In this document: in pieces, positions 1 to 7,535 of the stretch
Layout of the letters: each line of letters opens with the position of its first letter
Numbering within the stretch: position 1 is the first letter of the stretch
Source: JAJBWD01 sp041670885
Lineage (GTDB): Bacteria > Bacillota > Clostridia > Clostridiales > Clostridiaceae
Assembly: GCA_041670885.1 (NCBI GenBank)
Contig: JBAXYJ010000027.1
Coordinates: forward strand, 1 to 17,954
Direction of reading: 5' to 3'
DNA: 17,954 nucleotides
Program-made: the position numbers and the translations under genes
Notes under the pieces: generated by a model
The model's database searches: none
The model's input: the letters and a program-made list of their open reading frames with translations, nothing else
Told to the model about the DNA's origin: nothing

Positions 1-24
1 AATTACTTTTCCCTCGTTATACAT
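1..24 (-). CDS. gyrA: DNA gyrase subunit A, first codons only (partial)
   Basis: Reading leftward from an ATG at 24-22, the sequence encodes MYNEGKVI before the window ends. This matches the usual clostridial GyrA N-terminus (M-x-N-E-G-K-V). A GAGGTG ribosome binding site lies at 35-30, five bases before the ATG. The gene follows gyrB by 12 bases on the same strand, the standard gyrB-gyrA order. Only eight codons are visible, so the identity rests on this short match plus position. The full protein would be the breakage-reunion subunit of gyrase. Confidence 0.8.
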
Positions 25-36
25 CAATACACCTCT

Positions 37-1947
37 TTATACATCTAGGTTAACAACATATTTAGCATTTTCTTCTATAAATTCACGTCTGGGCTCTACC
101 TTATCACCCATCAGTATTGTAAATATTTCATCTGCTGCAATTGCATCATTTAAATTAACTTTAAGAAGAATTCTCTTTTCCGGATCCATGGTAGTATCCC
201 ATAGCTGCTCTGCATTCATTTCTCCTAAACCTTTATATCTTTGAATATCTGTTCTATTATCCTTACCACCCATATCACTTAGCGCAGTTTCTAGCTCTCT
301 GTCAGTGTAGGCGTATACTTCATTTTTATTTTTTGTTACTTTATAAAGCGGTGGCTGAGCAATATATACGTGACCTTCTTCTATCAATGTTTTCATGTAT
401 CTGAAAAAGAAAGTTAAAAGAAGGGTTCTTATATGAGCTCCATCTACATCGGCATCGGTCATTATTATTATTCTGTGATATCTGATTTTAGTAACATCAA
501 ATTCTTCACCAATTCCTGCTCCAAAAGCAGTTATCATATTCTTTAACATTTCTGAATTTAGTATTTTATCCAGTCTCTGCTTCTCTACATTCATAATTTT
601 TCCTCTAAGAGGAAGTATAGCTTGGAATTTTCTGTTTCTTCCCTGCTTAGCAGAGCCGCCCGCAGAATCTCCCTCGACTATATATATTTCACATTCTCTT
701 GGATCTTTTGATGAACAGTCTGCCAGCTTTCCAGGCAGAGACGTACTCTCTAAAACTGATTTTCTTCTTGTTAATTCTCTTGCTTTTCTTGCAGCCTCTC
801 TTGCCCTTGAGGCTGTAAGTGCTTTATCTAAAATTTGTTTTCCAATTTCTGGATTTTCTTCAAGGAAAGCTGACACTTTATCTCCTACTATAGTATCCAC
901 TATTCCTCTGACTTCACTATTTCCAAGCTTAGTCTTTGTCTGTCCTTCGAATTGAGGATCTGCAAGTTTTACAGAAATAACTGCGGTAAGACCTTCTCTT
1001 ACATCGTCACCTGTCAGCTTTTTATCTGCATCTTTTACATTACCATATTTCTTTATATAGTCATTAATAACCCTGGTAAGTGCAGCTTTGAAACCTATTA
1101 GGTGAGTTCCTCCTTCAACTGTATCTATGTTATTTGCAAAGGAATATATATTTTCAGTATAGGAATCATTATACTGAAGGGCTATTTCTACCTGATAATC
1201 ATCCTTTGAACCTTCTATATAGATTGGTTCTGGATGTAGTGGCTGCTTATTTTTATTTATGTATTCTACAAAAGACCTTATTCCTCCCTCATAGTGGAAT
1301 AATTCTTCATAATCCTCTCTTTCATCTTTAAATAAAATCTTTAAGCCCTTATTTAAAAATGCCAGCTCTCTAAACCTTTTAACCAGAGTATCATGTTCAA
1401 ATTCCAGTTCTTCGAATATTTCATCATCCGGTTCAAAATAAGTAGTGGTGCCATGCTCATCTGTATCTCCAATTTGCTTAAATGGAGTATTAACCTTTCC
1501 ACGAACAAAGCTTTCATTCCATATATGGCCGTCTCTTCTTACCGTAACTTCACAATACTTAGAAAGGGCATTAACAACAGAAGCTCCTACTCCATGAAGT
1601 CCTCCGGAAACCTTATACCCTCCGCCGCCAAATTTGCCGCCGGCATGAAGTATTGTCATAATAACCTCAACTGTTGGTTTTTTCATCTTCTCATGAATTC
1701 CAACAGGCATACCTCTGCCGTCATCTACAACTGTAACTGCATTATTTTTATCTATGGTTATTTCAATTTTATCACAGACTCCGGTCATTGCTTCATCTAT
1801 GCTGTTGTCAACTATTTCATAAACCAGATGGTTTAACCCTTTTACACTGGTACTTCCAATATACATACCAGGTCTTTTTCTTACAGCTTCTAAGCCTTCT
1901 AATACCTGTATCTGACTTTGATCATAGATCTGATTATTTTCCTCCAT
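37..1947 (-). CDS. gyrB: DNA gyrase subunit B
   Basis: This is the ATPase subunit of gyrase, which with GyrA introduces negative supercoils ahead of replication forks. The 636-residue protein is full length for the family. The N-terminal GHKL ATPase domain shows DNSIDEA (47-53), DDGRGMP (75-81) and the lid GGLHGVGASVVNALS (115-129). The TOPRIM domain carries EGDSAGGSA from E425 and DADVDG from D498, giving the metal-binding acidic residues E425, D498 and D500. The C-terminal tail has QRYKGLGEMNAEQLW, which contacts GyrA. The ATG is preceded by GGGAGGA at suitable spacing. The start overlaps the end of the remB-like gene by 14 bases, so the two are probably translationally coupled in a dnaA-to-gyrA leftward cluster. 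Confidence 0.98.
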   Translation of the reverse strand: MEENNQIYDQSQIQVLEGLEAVRKRPGMYIGSTSVKGLNHLVYEIVDNSIDEAMTGVCDKIEITIDKNNAVTVVDDGRGMPVGIHEKMKKPTVEVIMTILHAGGKFGGGGYKVSGGLHGVGASVVNALSKYCEVTVRRDGHIWNESFVRGKVNTPFKQIGDTDEHGTTTYFEPDDEIFEELEFEHDTLVKRFRELAFLNKGLKILFKDEREDYEELFHYEGGIRSFVEYINKNKQPLHPEPIYIEGSKDDYQVEIALQYNDSYTENIYSFANNIDTVEGGTHLIGFKAALTRVINDYIKKYGNVKDADKKLTGDDVREGLTAVISVKLADPQFEGQTKTKLGNSEVRGIVDTIVGDKVSAFLEENPEIGKQILDKALTASRAREAARKARELTRRKSVLESTSLPGKLADCSSKDPRECEIYIVEGDSAGGSAKQGRNRKFQAILPLRGKIMNVEKQRLDKILNSEMLKNMITAFGAGIGEEFDVTKIRYHRIIIMTDADVDGAHIRTLLLTFFFRYMKTLIEEGHVYIAQPPLYKVTKNKNEVYAYTDRELETALSDMGGKDNRTDIQRYKGLGEMNAEQLWDTTMDPEKRILLKVNLNDAIAADEIFTILMGDKVEPRREFIEENAKYVVNLDV

Positions 1948-2221
1948 TTTTATCCTCCCAAGGTTTTAAAAGTAATTCATTAAATCTTTTCAATAGTGTT
2001 GCAGAAGAAATAGGGGAAATAAATACTTTGCTTTTTTTATTTATTTCAGCAACAATAAAGGATTTTGCTCCCTCACTAGTAATTCTTTCTACAAATCCAT
2101 CCTCTTCAGCAAGCCTTAAAAACTGGCTGGTCTCATAAGAATAGGTTGTACTTTCCATATCAAAAATACCTATAACATCCTTTACGGGAACCACTTCATT
2201 TTCTCCTAAATGCAAAAACAT
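1934..2221 (-). CDS. remB: RemB/YaaB-family (DUF370) extracellular matrix regulator
   Basis: A 95-residue protein beginning MFLHLGENEVVPVKDVIGIFDME, with the fold and position of the RemA/RemB (DUF370) family. In Bacillus subtilis yaaB (remB) sits between recF and gyrB, as here. B. subtilis RemA is a DNA-binding activator of biofilm matrix genes, but the role of RemB in clostridia is not established. I chose the ATG at 2221-2219 because GGAGGGA lies just upstream. The in-frame ATG at 2251 would add ten residues that lack family character and overlap recF. The gene ends inside the start of gyrB. Confidence 0.85.
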   Translation of the reverse strand: MFLHLGENEVVPVKDVIGIFDMESTTYSYETSQFLRLAEEDGFVERITSEGAKSFIVAEINKKSKVFISPISSATLLKRFNELLLKPWEDKNGGK

Positions 2222-2234
2222 TTTATCCCTCCAT

Positions 2235-3320
2235 TTACAAAATATTTCCATCTTTCACGGTAAATATTTTTATATCATCCTCTATATATTCTTTTAAATC
2301 AAAAATTCCAGTAACAGTAATTATGGTTTGTACGTTTTTTATAGATTTTAAAACGTATTTTTGCCTGTTTAAATCCAGCTCTGATAAGACATCATCTAAA
2401 AGCAGAACAGGATACTCTCCTGTTCTGTCTTTAATAATCTGAAGAGAGGCAAATTTAATTGTAAGTATAGAAGTTCTCTGCTGTCCTTGGGATCCATAAA
2501 GCCTTGTATCCTTTCCATTTATCCTTATTAAAAGATCATCCTTATGGGGACCAATGGAAGTAGTTTTTCTTTCAAAATCTTTTTCCCAGTTAGCTTTCAG
2601 CTCATTATGAACAGAGGTTTCTATATTTTGATCTTTTTTGAATGACATAATATAATCAAACTCAATATTTTCATTTTTGTTTGATATGCCATAATGTATG
2701 GGACTTCCAAATTTATTTAAATCATATATATAATTTAATCTTTCGGATATAATATAACTTCCATATTTTGAAAGCTGCTCATCATATACTGATATTAAAT
2801 CCTTGTCTAATTTTCTGCTCATCCTTAGAAAATAATTTCTTTCTGACAGAACTTTTTGATATGAAACTAAATTAAAATAATACCTTTTGCTAAGCTTGCA
2901 AAGCTCTATATCTAAGAACTTTCTTCTATAGGAAGGTGAATCTTTTACTATTTTAAGGTCTTCCGGGGAAAAAATAACACAATTAAAAGAACCTATAAGA
3001 TCGGATATTTTACTAATAGGTATAGAATTTACTTTTATCCCTTTTTTACCCTCTTTAAATATCTTTATCTCAATTTTTTTATCTGTTCTTTCTTTTTCTA
3101 CATGAATATTTATATAAGAAAATTCTTTATTCCATAAAATTAGCTCTTTATCTTTGTTTGTTCTGTGAGATTTGCCTAAGCTGCAGTAATATATACTTTC
3201 TAATATGTTTGTTTTACCCTGTGCATTATCCCCGGTTAATACATTTACTCCCTTATTGAAATATATCTCAGCATTTTCGTAGTTTCTGAAGTTTTTAAGT
3301 TTTAAGTTACTAATATACAT
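2235..3320 (-). CDS. recF: DNA replication and repair protein RecF
   Basis: An SMC-like ATPase that loads RecA on gapped DNA together with RecO and RecR. The 361 residues are the normal family length. Visible motifs are Walker A GDNAQGKT (30-37), the ABC-type signature YGSQGQQRT (275-283) and Walker B YPVLLLDD (303-310) followed by VLSELD (D-loop region). The ATG at 3320 has AGGTG five bases upstream. Seventy AT-rich bases separate it from yaaA and hold a possible promoter, so recF-remB-gyrBA may have their own transcript besides read-through from dnaA-dnaN. The remB start lies 13 bases after the recF stop. Confidence 0.97.
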   Translation of the reverse strand: MYISNLKLKNFRNYENAEIYFNKGVNVLTGDNAQGKTNILESIYYCSLGKSHRTNKDKELILWNKEFSYINIHVEKERTDKKIEIKIFKEGKKGIKVNSIPISKISDLIGSFNCVIFSPEDLKIVKDSPSYRRKFLDIELCKLSKRYYFNLVSYQKVLSERNYFLRMSRKLDKDLISVYDEQLSKYGSYIISERLNYIYDLNKFGSPIHYGISNKNENIEFDYIMSFKKDQNIETSVHNELKANWEKDFERKTTSIGPHKDDLLIRINGKDTRLYGSQGQQRTSILTIKFASLQIIKDRTGEYPVLLLDDVLSELDLNRQKYVLKSIKNVQTIITVTGIFDLKEYIEDDIKIFTVKDGNIL

Positions 3321-3336
3321 AGGACACCTAATTTCA

Positions 3337-3365
3337 ATTATACCATAAGCATAATCTATTATTAA
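3337..3365 (-). promoter_or_regulatory. Possible sigma-A promoter for recF-remB-gyrBA
   Basis: On the minus strand a perfect -10 box TATAAT (3342-3337) is preceded by TG one base upstream (extended -10). It sits 17 bases downstream of a partial -35 TTAATA (3365-3360). The predicted transcript would start near 3330, only about ten bases before the recF ATG, so the ribosome binding site would be at the very 5' end. That short leader lowers confidence. Confidence 0.4.
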
Positions 3366-3390
3366 TTATTTCCATTAAAAATTATATTAA

Positions 3391-3597
3391 TCATACTATC
3401 TTATATATTTCACCATTAAATTCTACTGTATCAGAGACCCTAAGTTTCTTTCCTCTTTGTTTTTCTAAATTACCGTTAACTTTTACTTCTCCATCTAATA
3501 TATACATTTTAGCTTCAGAGCCCATAGAGGCTGCCCCTGCATATTTAAGAAATGAGTCAAGCTTAATAAATTCAGAATTTATTTTTATCTCTTTCAT
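3391..3597 (-). CDS. yaaA: S4-domain RNA-binding protein YaaA
   Basis: A 68-residue protein made almost entirely of an S4 RNA-binding domain, with the core pattern from KLDSFLKYAG through VKVNG and near the end RVSDTVEFNG. Genes of this size and type sit between dnaN and recF in most Firmicutes. The B. subtilis homologue YaaA (RlbA) has been linked to assembly of the large ribosomal subunit. The ATG at 3597 is preceded by AGGTGAT. The gene follows the dnaN stop by eight bases, so it is very likely co-transcribed with dnaN. Confidence 0.9.
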   Translation of the reverse strand: MKEIKINSEFIKLDSFLKYAGAASMGSEAKMYILDGEVKVNGNLEKQRGKKLRVSDTVEFNGEIYKIV

Positions 3598-3605
3598 AGC
3601 ATCAC

Positions 3606-4709
3606 CTAATTATTAAGGAGTCTTACTGGAAGAATCAGATATTTGCAGTTATCATTCTCTTTATTTTTAAGGATACATGGTGAAACCGGACTTGTAAATT
3701 CCAATACAATTTCATCTTCATCCATAATCTTCAATACATCAATTAAATATTTTGAATTAAATGCAATTTTAATAGGCTCACCTTCAAGTGAGATTGACAT
3801 TTCTTCTCTAACATTACCAAACTGAGAATTAGAGGTTATTATAAGATCATCTTCTCCTATATCAAATCTAACCAGATTTGTATTACCATCTTTCGCTAAA
3901 AGTGAAGCTCTTTCAATACAGCTGAGTAAATCAGACCTATTGGCCGTTATTTTTAAGCTGTACTCCTCTGGAATAATTGAGCTATATTTTATAAATTCAC
4001 CGGATAATAAAATTGATACTATCTTTGTGTTTTCAATATTGAATAATATATGATTCTTTGTAAAGGAAATATTTACATTTTTATCTCCTTCTTCCATTAT
4101 TTTAGAAACCTCATTCAGAGTCTTTCCGGGAATAACAACCCTTATTTCATCATCATTATCAATAGCAGATTTTTTAAGAGCTAATCTGTATCCATCTAAT
4201 GCAACCATATTTAAAGTATTACTTTTTATTTCAAAGAGCACACCGGTAAGTATTGGTCTTGTTTCTTCCTGTGCTATGGCAAATATAGTTCCTCTTATCA
4301 TATTTTTTAATATTTCCTGATTTATATTTAAAGAAAGCTCTTCATTTACGAAAGGAAGTTCCGGATATTCATCAGAATTCATATAAACTATATTAAACTT
4401 TGATTTGTTGCAGATTATCTCTAAAGTATTGTTTTCTGTAGTTTTAAAATAAATATCTGAGTTAGGCAGCCTTCTTACTATTTCACCAAACAGTCTTGAA
4501 TCTAATACTAAACTTCCTCCCTCTTCTACTAAAGCATTAAATTTTGTCTCTATACTGATATCTCTGTCTGAACCTATCAGTGTTATTTCTCCATCAATAG
4601 CTTTTAAGTATAAACCTTGAAGTATGGTCATAGTAGACTTTCCAGTTACACCTTTCTGAGCTGTATTAATGGCTTCTATTATTTCGCTTTTATTACAGTT
4701 AAATTTCAT
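3606..4709 (-). CDS. dnaN: DNA polymerase III sliding clamp (beta subunit)
   Basis: This is the ring-shaped processivity clamp that tethers the replicative polymerase to DNA. At 367 residues it is the normal length and shows the three-domain clamp layout: an N-terminal MKFNCNKSEIIEAINTAQKGV, a middle domain starting near IRGTIFAIAQEETRPILTGV, and a C-terminal end with CKYLILPVRL. That C-terminal ILPVRL segment is the usual clamp ending next to the peptide-binding pocket. A strong AAAGGAGGAT ribosome binding site precedes the ATG. It lies downstream of dnaA across a 247-base spacer that holds origin elements. A weak promoter-like pair (TCAACA, 17 bases, TATAAA, reading leftward at 4791-4763) overlaps those elements. 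Confidence 0.98.
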   Translation of the reverse strand: MKFNCNKSEIIEAINTAQKGVTGKSTMTILQGLYLKAIDGEITLIGSDRDISIETKFNALVEEGGSLVLDSRLFGEIVRRLPNSDIYFKTTENNTLEIICNKSKFNIVYMNSDEYPELPFVNEELSLNINQEILKNMIRGTIFAIAQEETRPILTGVLFEIKSNTLNMVALDGYRLALKKSAIDNDDEIRVVIPGKTLNEVSKIMEEGDKNVNISFTKNHILFNIENTKIVSILLSGEFIKYSSIIPEEYSLKITANRSDLLSCIERASLLAKDGNTNLVRFDIGEDDLIITSNSQFGNVREEMSISLEGEPIKIAFNSKYLIDVLKIMDEDEIVLEFTSPVSPCILKNKENDNCKYLILPVRLLNN

Positions 4710-4734
4710 ATATTATCCTCCTTTATTAACATAC

Positions 4735-4885
4735 AAATTTTTATATAGATAAGTAATAATATTTTATAGTAATAGCAGTAGGGCCTGTTGATTTGTGTAT
4801 AAGTAAGGTAAAGCTATAAAAAGCAGCATTTTGAGCTAAAAATAATTGTGGATAAGATATTAATGAATTTTAGCCGTTATCCACA
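4735..4885. other. oriC: Origin unwinding region (DnaA-trio, GC cluster and DnaA boxes) between dnaA and dnaN
   Basis: On the plus strand the triplets TAG-TAA-TAG-CAG-TAG (4767-4781) are followed by the GC cluster GGCC (4782-4785). Then come a degenerate DnaA box TGTTGATTT (4786-4794) and a perfect inverted box TGTGTATAA (4794-4802). Further perfect boxes are TGTGGATAA (4847-4855) and TTATCCACA (4877-4885). Left of the triplets the sequence is nearly pure A/T. This order (AT-rich stretch, trios, GC cluster, boxes) is the layout of the B. subtilis basal unwinding system, where DnaA spreads from the boxes onto the trios of one strand. The arrangement is seen directly; its function is inferred from that precedent. 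Confidence 0.8.
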
Positions 4886-4956
4886 GAAAAATATCAAATT
4901 TTTTAAATTTAGACAAATCCACAATGTATAATGAAGTTTTTATTAACAGCTGTGCA

Positions 4957-6297
4957 TTATTTTTGATTTAATCTCTTAGTTACTTCATTTACAGCGTTTT
5001 GCAGGTTTTCATCTGACTTCAGTGCTGTTGATATCTTATCGCAGGCATGAATTACTGTAGTATGATCTCTTCCTCCAAATTCTTCACCTATTTTAGGAAG
5101 AGAGTTATCAGTAAGCTTTCGGCTTAAATACATAGCAACCTGTCTGGGAAAAGCTACATTTCTTGTTTTTCTTGCTGACTTTAAATCCTCAACCCTAAGA
5201 TTATAATAACTGGATACCACATCCTGAATCAGCGGGATATTTATTGACTGTGGCTGTTTACTGGAAACTATATCCCGAAGAGCTTCAGAAGCTAGATCTA
5301 CTGATATTTCTCTATTAGTTAAAGAAGAATAAGCAACTATCCGAATGAGTGCTCCCTCTAATTCTCTTATATTTGATTTTATCTTAGTAGCTATATAAAC
5401 CATTACTTCATTTGGTATATTAAGTGCTTCAACGTCTGCCTTTTTATTTAGTATAGCAATTCTTGTTTCAAAGTCCGGAACCTGAATATCTGCAATGAGT
5501 CCCCACTCAAATCTGGATCTTAACCTGTCTTCTAATGTAGGAATTTCCTTAGGAGGTCTGTCGCTGGATAGAATAATCTGCTTATTTGATTCATAAAGTT
5601 CATTGAAAGTATGAAAGAATTCCTCCTGAGTTCTTTCTTTTCCTGCAATAAACTGAATATCATCGATAAGAAGAATATCTACACTTCTGAATTTATTACG
5701 AAAAGCTTCATTTTTATCATCCTTTATAGAATTTATAAGTTCATTTGTAAATTTTTCTGATGAAACATAAACTATTTTAGCATTTGGATTATTTTGAAGC
5801 ACATAATGACCTATTGCATGCATTAGATGAGTTTTACCAAGCCCAACTCCTCCATATATGAATAAAGGATTATATGCCTTAGCCGGAGACTCTGCAACTG
5901 CAAGAGATGCTGCATGAGCAAATCTGTTGCTGTTTCCTACTACAAATGATTCAAAGGTATATTTCGGGTTTAAGTTGTGGGAGTTTACTTCAATCTCCTT
6001 TTCTCTTTCCGGTTTATCAGCTTGATTTTTTAAAGCTTTCTCTTCTGCATTGTTTATTACAAATTTAATATCAAAATCTTTAGAAGATACATCCTTAAGC
6101 GTATTAATAAGTAAGGATTTATATCTGGATTCTAAAATATCCTTCGTAAACTCATTTGGAACCTTAAGTACAACTATATTATTATCTATACTCATAGGCG
6201 TCAGGCTCTTTATCCAAGTATTATAGCTTACGTTTGTAAGTTCGCCTTTAATTGTGTTTAAAGTTTTATCCCATAGATTAAGTAAAAAACTGTCCAT
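4957..6297 (-). CDS. dnaA: Chromosomal replication initiator DnaA
   Basis: This AAA+ initiator binds DnaA boxes and melts the origin. Its 446 residues fall into four domains: domain I (about 1-80, with W28 in NTWIK), a short variable linker (about 83-110), domain III and domain IV. Domain III has Walker A GGVGLGKT (149-156), Walker B ILLIDD (208-213) and the LRSRFEWGL region (from 259). Domain IV is the helix-turn-helix with GGRDHTTV (408-415), the DnaA-box recognition signature. The ATG at 6297 is preceded by GGAGGAG. The gene is divergent from rpmH and flanked on both sides by DnaA boxes, some overlapping its likely promoter, which suggests autoregulation. Confidence 0.99.
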   Translation of the reverse strand: MDSFLLNLWDKTLNTIKGELTNVSYNTWIKSLTPMSIDNNIVVLKVPNEFTKDILESRYKSLLINTLKDVSSKDFDIKFVINNAEEKALKNQADKPEREKEIEVNSHNLNPKYTFESFVVGNSNRFAHAASLAVAESPAKAYNPLFIYGGVGLGKTHLMHAIGHYVLQNNPNAKIVYVSSEKFTNELINSIKDDKNEAFRNKFRSVDILLIDDIQFIAGKERTQEEFFHTFNELYESNKQIILSSDRPPKEIPTLEDRLRSRFEWGLIADIQVPDFETRIAILNKKADVEALNIPNEVMVYIATKIKSNIRELEGALIRIVAYSSLTNREISVDLASEALRDIVSSKQPQSINIPLIQDVVSSYYNLRVEDLKSARKTRNVAFPRQVAMYLSRKLTDNSLPKIGEEFGGRDHTTVIHACDKISTALKSDENLQNAVNEVTKRLNQK

Positions 6298-6655
6298 TGT
6301 ACTCCTCCAAAAATATTCTTATCAACAGTTTTATGCACAAATTTAAATTTTCTATAAAATATAAAATCTGTGTATAAAATTATACACATATAAACAAAAT
6401 ATATTAATAGAAATTAGATTAAAAACTTGTCCACAAGTGTAAAATCTTGTTTATCAACAGCAATAATGTCTAAAATTTAAGATAAAATAAATAAAAAGAC
6501 AATTTATACACAGATTCATCCACAACCTGTGTATAGAATAGAATTTTTTAAATTATAAACAACTCTTTTTTAATAATAACAAAACTAAGGTAGCTATTCA
6601 ATGATTTATCCACAAAAAATAAATTAATTATAAAATTATCAACAGGCTGCTGCTA
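6298..6655. other. oriC: Upstream DnaA-box cluster of the origin (dnaA-rpmH spacer)
   Basis: This gene-free stretch is packed with DnaA boxes. Perfect matches to TTATNCACA are at 6331-6339 (+), 6369-6377 (-), 6380-6388 (+), 6504-6512 (+) and 6606-6614 (+). Single-mismatch boxes are at 6319-6327, 6427-6435, 6451-6459, 6516-6524, 6528-6536, 6553-6561 and 6636-6644. The pair at 6369/6380 is inverted and that at 6504/6528 is inverted around a third near-match. The rest is A/T-rich without an ORF of its own. Together with the dnaA-dnaN spacer it forms a bipartite origin of the Bacillus type. Confidence 0.9.
6379..6407 (-). promoter_or_regulatory. Possible dnaA promoter overlapping DnaA boxes
   Basis: On the minus strand a perfect -10 TATAAT (6384-6379) lies 17 bases from a partial -35 TTAATA (6407-6402). 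This is the same pair of elements seen before recF. The -10 overlaps the perfect DnaA box at 6380-6388, and the predicted start near 6372 falls inside the inverted box at 6369-6377. DnaA bound there should block the promoter. This is the best-spaced pair I found upstream of dnaA, but the -35 is weak. Confidence 0.5.
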
Positions 6656-6684
6656 TTGACAAGGTACTAGGTCAAATATATAAT
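6656..6684 (+). promoter_or_regulatory. Consensus sigma-A promoter of the rpmH operon
   Basis: A perfect -35 TTGACA (6656-6661) and a perfect -10 TATAAT (6679-6684) are separated by the ideal 17 bases. Transcription should begin near 6691, giving a leader of about 70 bases before rpmH. The leader includes an imperfect palindrome ATGTACTAGAACAT at 6695-6708, of unknown meaning. Confidence 0.9.
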
Positions 6685-6760
6685 ATAGTGGTGAATGTAC
6701 TAGAACATTTGATAGTAAGGTATTTGCTATATATGATTCCGATGAAGGGGGTGTATGAGT

Positions 6761-6895
6761 ATGTGGATGACATATCAGCCAAAAAAGAAACAGAGAAAAA
6801 GAGAACACGGCTTTAGAAAAAGAATGAAAACATCTTCTGGTAGAAATGTACTGCAGAGAAGAAGGCGTAAAGGAAGAAAAAAATTGACAGCATAA
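6761..6895 (+). CDS. rpmH: 50S ribosomal protein L34
   Basis: A 44-residue, highly basic protein. Its core TYQPKKKQRKREHGFRKRM followed by GRNVLQRRRRKGRKKL is the L34 signature over its full length. L34 is a late-assembling protein of the large ribosomal subunit. GAAGGGGG lies about eight bases before the ATG at 6761. A second in-frame ATG at 6767 would remove two residues (M-W), and clostridial L34 commonly begins M-x-M-T-Y-Q-P, so I kept the first. It is the first gene of the rightward operon, directly after the origin. Confidence 0.97.
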   Translation: MWMTYQPKKKQRKREHGFRKRMKTSSGRNVLQRRRRKGRKKLTA

Positions 6896-6917
6896 GGCCG
6901 CTTGTAGTGGCCTTTTT
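6894..6917 (+). terminator. Hairpin with T-run between rpmH and rnpA (partial terminator)
   Basis: AAGGCCGC (6894-6901), loop TTGTA, GTGGCCTT (6907-6914, one G-U pair), then T-run 6913-6917. It begins inside the rpmH stop codon and ends before the rnpA ribosome binding site. This position suits attenuation that yields more L34 mRNA than rnpA mRNA. A perfect 12-base palindrome CTGCAATTGCAG follows immediately (6918-6929). Confidence 0.75.
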
Positions 6918-6949
6918 CTGCAATTGCAGATAAAGGAGAAGCGCCAAGA

Positions 6950-7300
6950 ATGAAGTTTCAAAGTTTAAAAAAGAATTTCCAATTTAGGAAAGTTTACAGG
7001 AGCGGGAAATCTTATTCTAATCAGCTTTTAGTTTTATACATTTTTAAAAACAGAGAAGGCATTAATAATATTGGCATTTCGGTGAGTAAAAAGGTTGGCA
7101 AAAGTGTAACAAGAAGCAGAGTTAAAAGGCTGATAAAGGAAAGCTATAGAAAGAATATGATTTATGTGAAACAGGGATATAATTTGGTTTTCATTGCCAG
7201 AGTCAGTTCAAATGGAAAAGGATATAAAGAGATAGATTCATCCTTAGTAAACCTTTTAAGAAAATCGGGTTTGTTAATAAATGAAGAAAATAATAATTAA
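6950..7300 (+). CDS. rnpA: Ribonuclease P protein component
   Basis: This small basic protein assists the RNase P RNA in cutting the 5' leader from pre-tRNAs. The 116 residues are typical. Visible family features are the N-terminal FRKVYRSGKSYSN, the strand IGISVSKKVGKSV and the arginine-rich TRSRVKRLIKESYR (54-67), the form of the conserved RNR helix used in this group. AAAGGAG precedes the ATG at 6950. It sits in the classic order rpmH-rnpA-yidD-yidC, and its last 20 bases overlap the start of yidD, suggesting coupled translation. Confidence 0.97.
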   Translation: MKFQSLKKNFQFRKVYRSGKSYSNQLLVLYIFKNREGINNIGISVSKKVGKSVTRSRVKRLIKESYRKNMIYVKQGYNLVFIARVSSNGKGYKEIDSSLVNLLRKSGLLINEENNN

Positions 7301-7520
7301 ATTTATAGTATTTTATCAGAGATGGATATCTCCCAATAAGAAATACTTTTATAATGTATTTGGTATCAAAAATCCAGGGTGCAGATACTATCCCACCTGC
7401 TCCCAGTATGCTGTGGAGGCCATAAGTAAGTATGGAGTTATAAAGGGTGGTTTTATGGCTATATGGAGAATTCTAAGATGTAATCCATTTAGCAAGGGAG
7501 GATACGATCCTGTTAAATAA
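7281..7520 (+). CDS. yidD: Membrane protein insertion efficiency factor YidD
   Basis: A 79-residue protein with the invariant YidD pattern: an amphipathic N-terminus ending in YQRWISP, then GCRYYPTCSQYAVEAI with its paired cysteines, then GGFMAIWRILRCNPFSKGGYDPV at the C-terminus. YidD is a peripheral inner-face membrane protein that helps YidC-dependent insertion. The ATG at 7281 lies inside the end of rnpA. No strong ribosome binding site is evident, in keeping with translational coupling. Confidence 0.95.
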   Translation: MKKIIIKFIVFYQRWISPNKKYFYNVFGIKNPGCRYYPTCSQYAVEAISKYGVIKGGFMAIWRILRCNPFSKGGYDPVK

Positions 7521-7535
7521 TTTGGAGGTTAGGAT

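Noticed and set aside
1134..2138. Plus-strand open frames opposite gyrB and remB
   Set aside because: They lie antisense to well-conserved genes, lack ribosome binding sites and show no protein family character.
4915..4923. AAATCCACA near the dnaA stop as a further DnaA box
   Set aside because: It has two mismatches at the first two positions of TTATNCACA, too weak in this base composition.
6695..6708. Imperfect palindrome ATGTACTAGAACAT as a LexA or other operator at the rpmH promoter
   Set aside because: It does not fit the GAAC-N4-GTTC SOS pattern and has two mismatches, so no specific regulator can be named.
6653..6961. Minus-strand open frame of 102 codons opposite rpmH
   Set aside because: It is the antisense of the clear L34 gene and its promoter, with no ribosome binding site and a low-complexity sequence.
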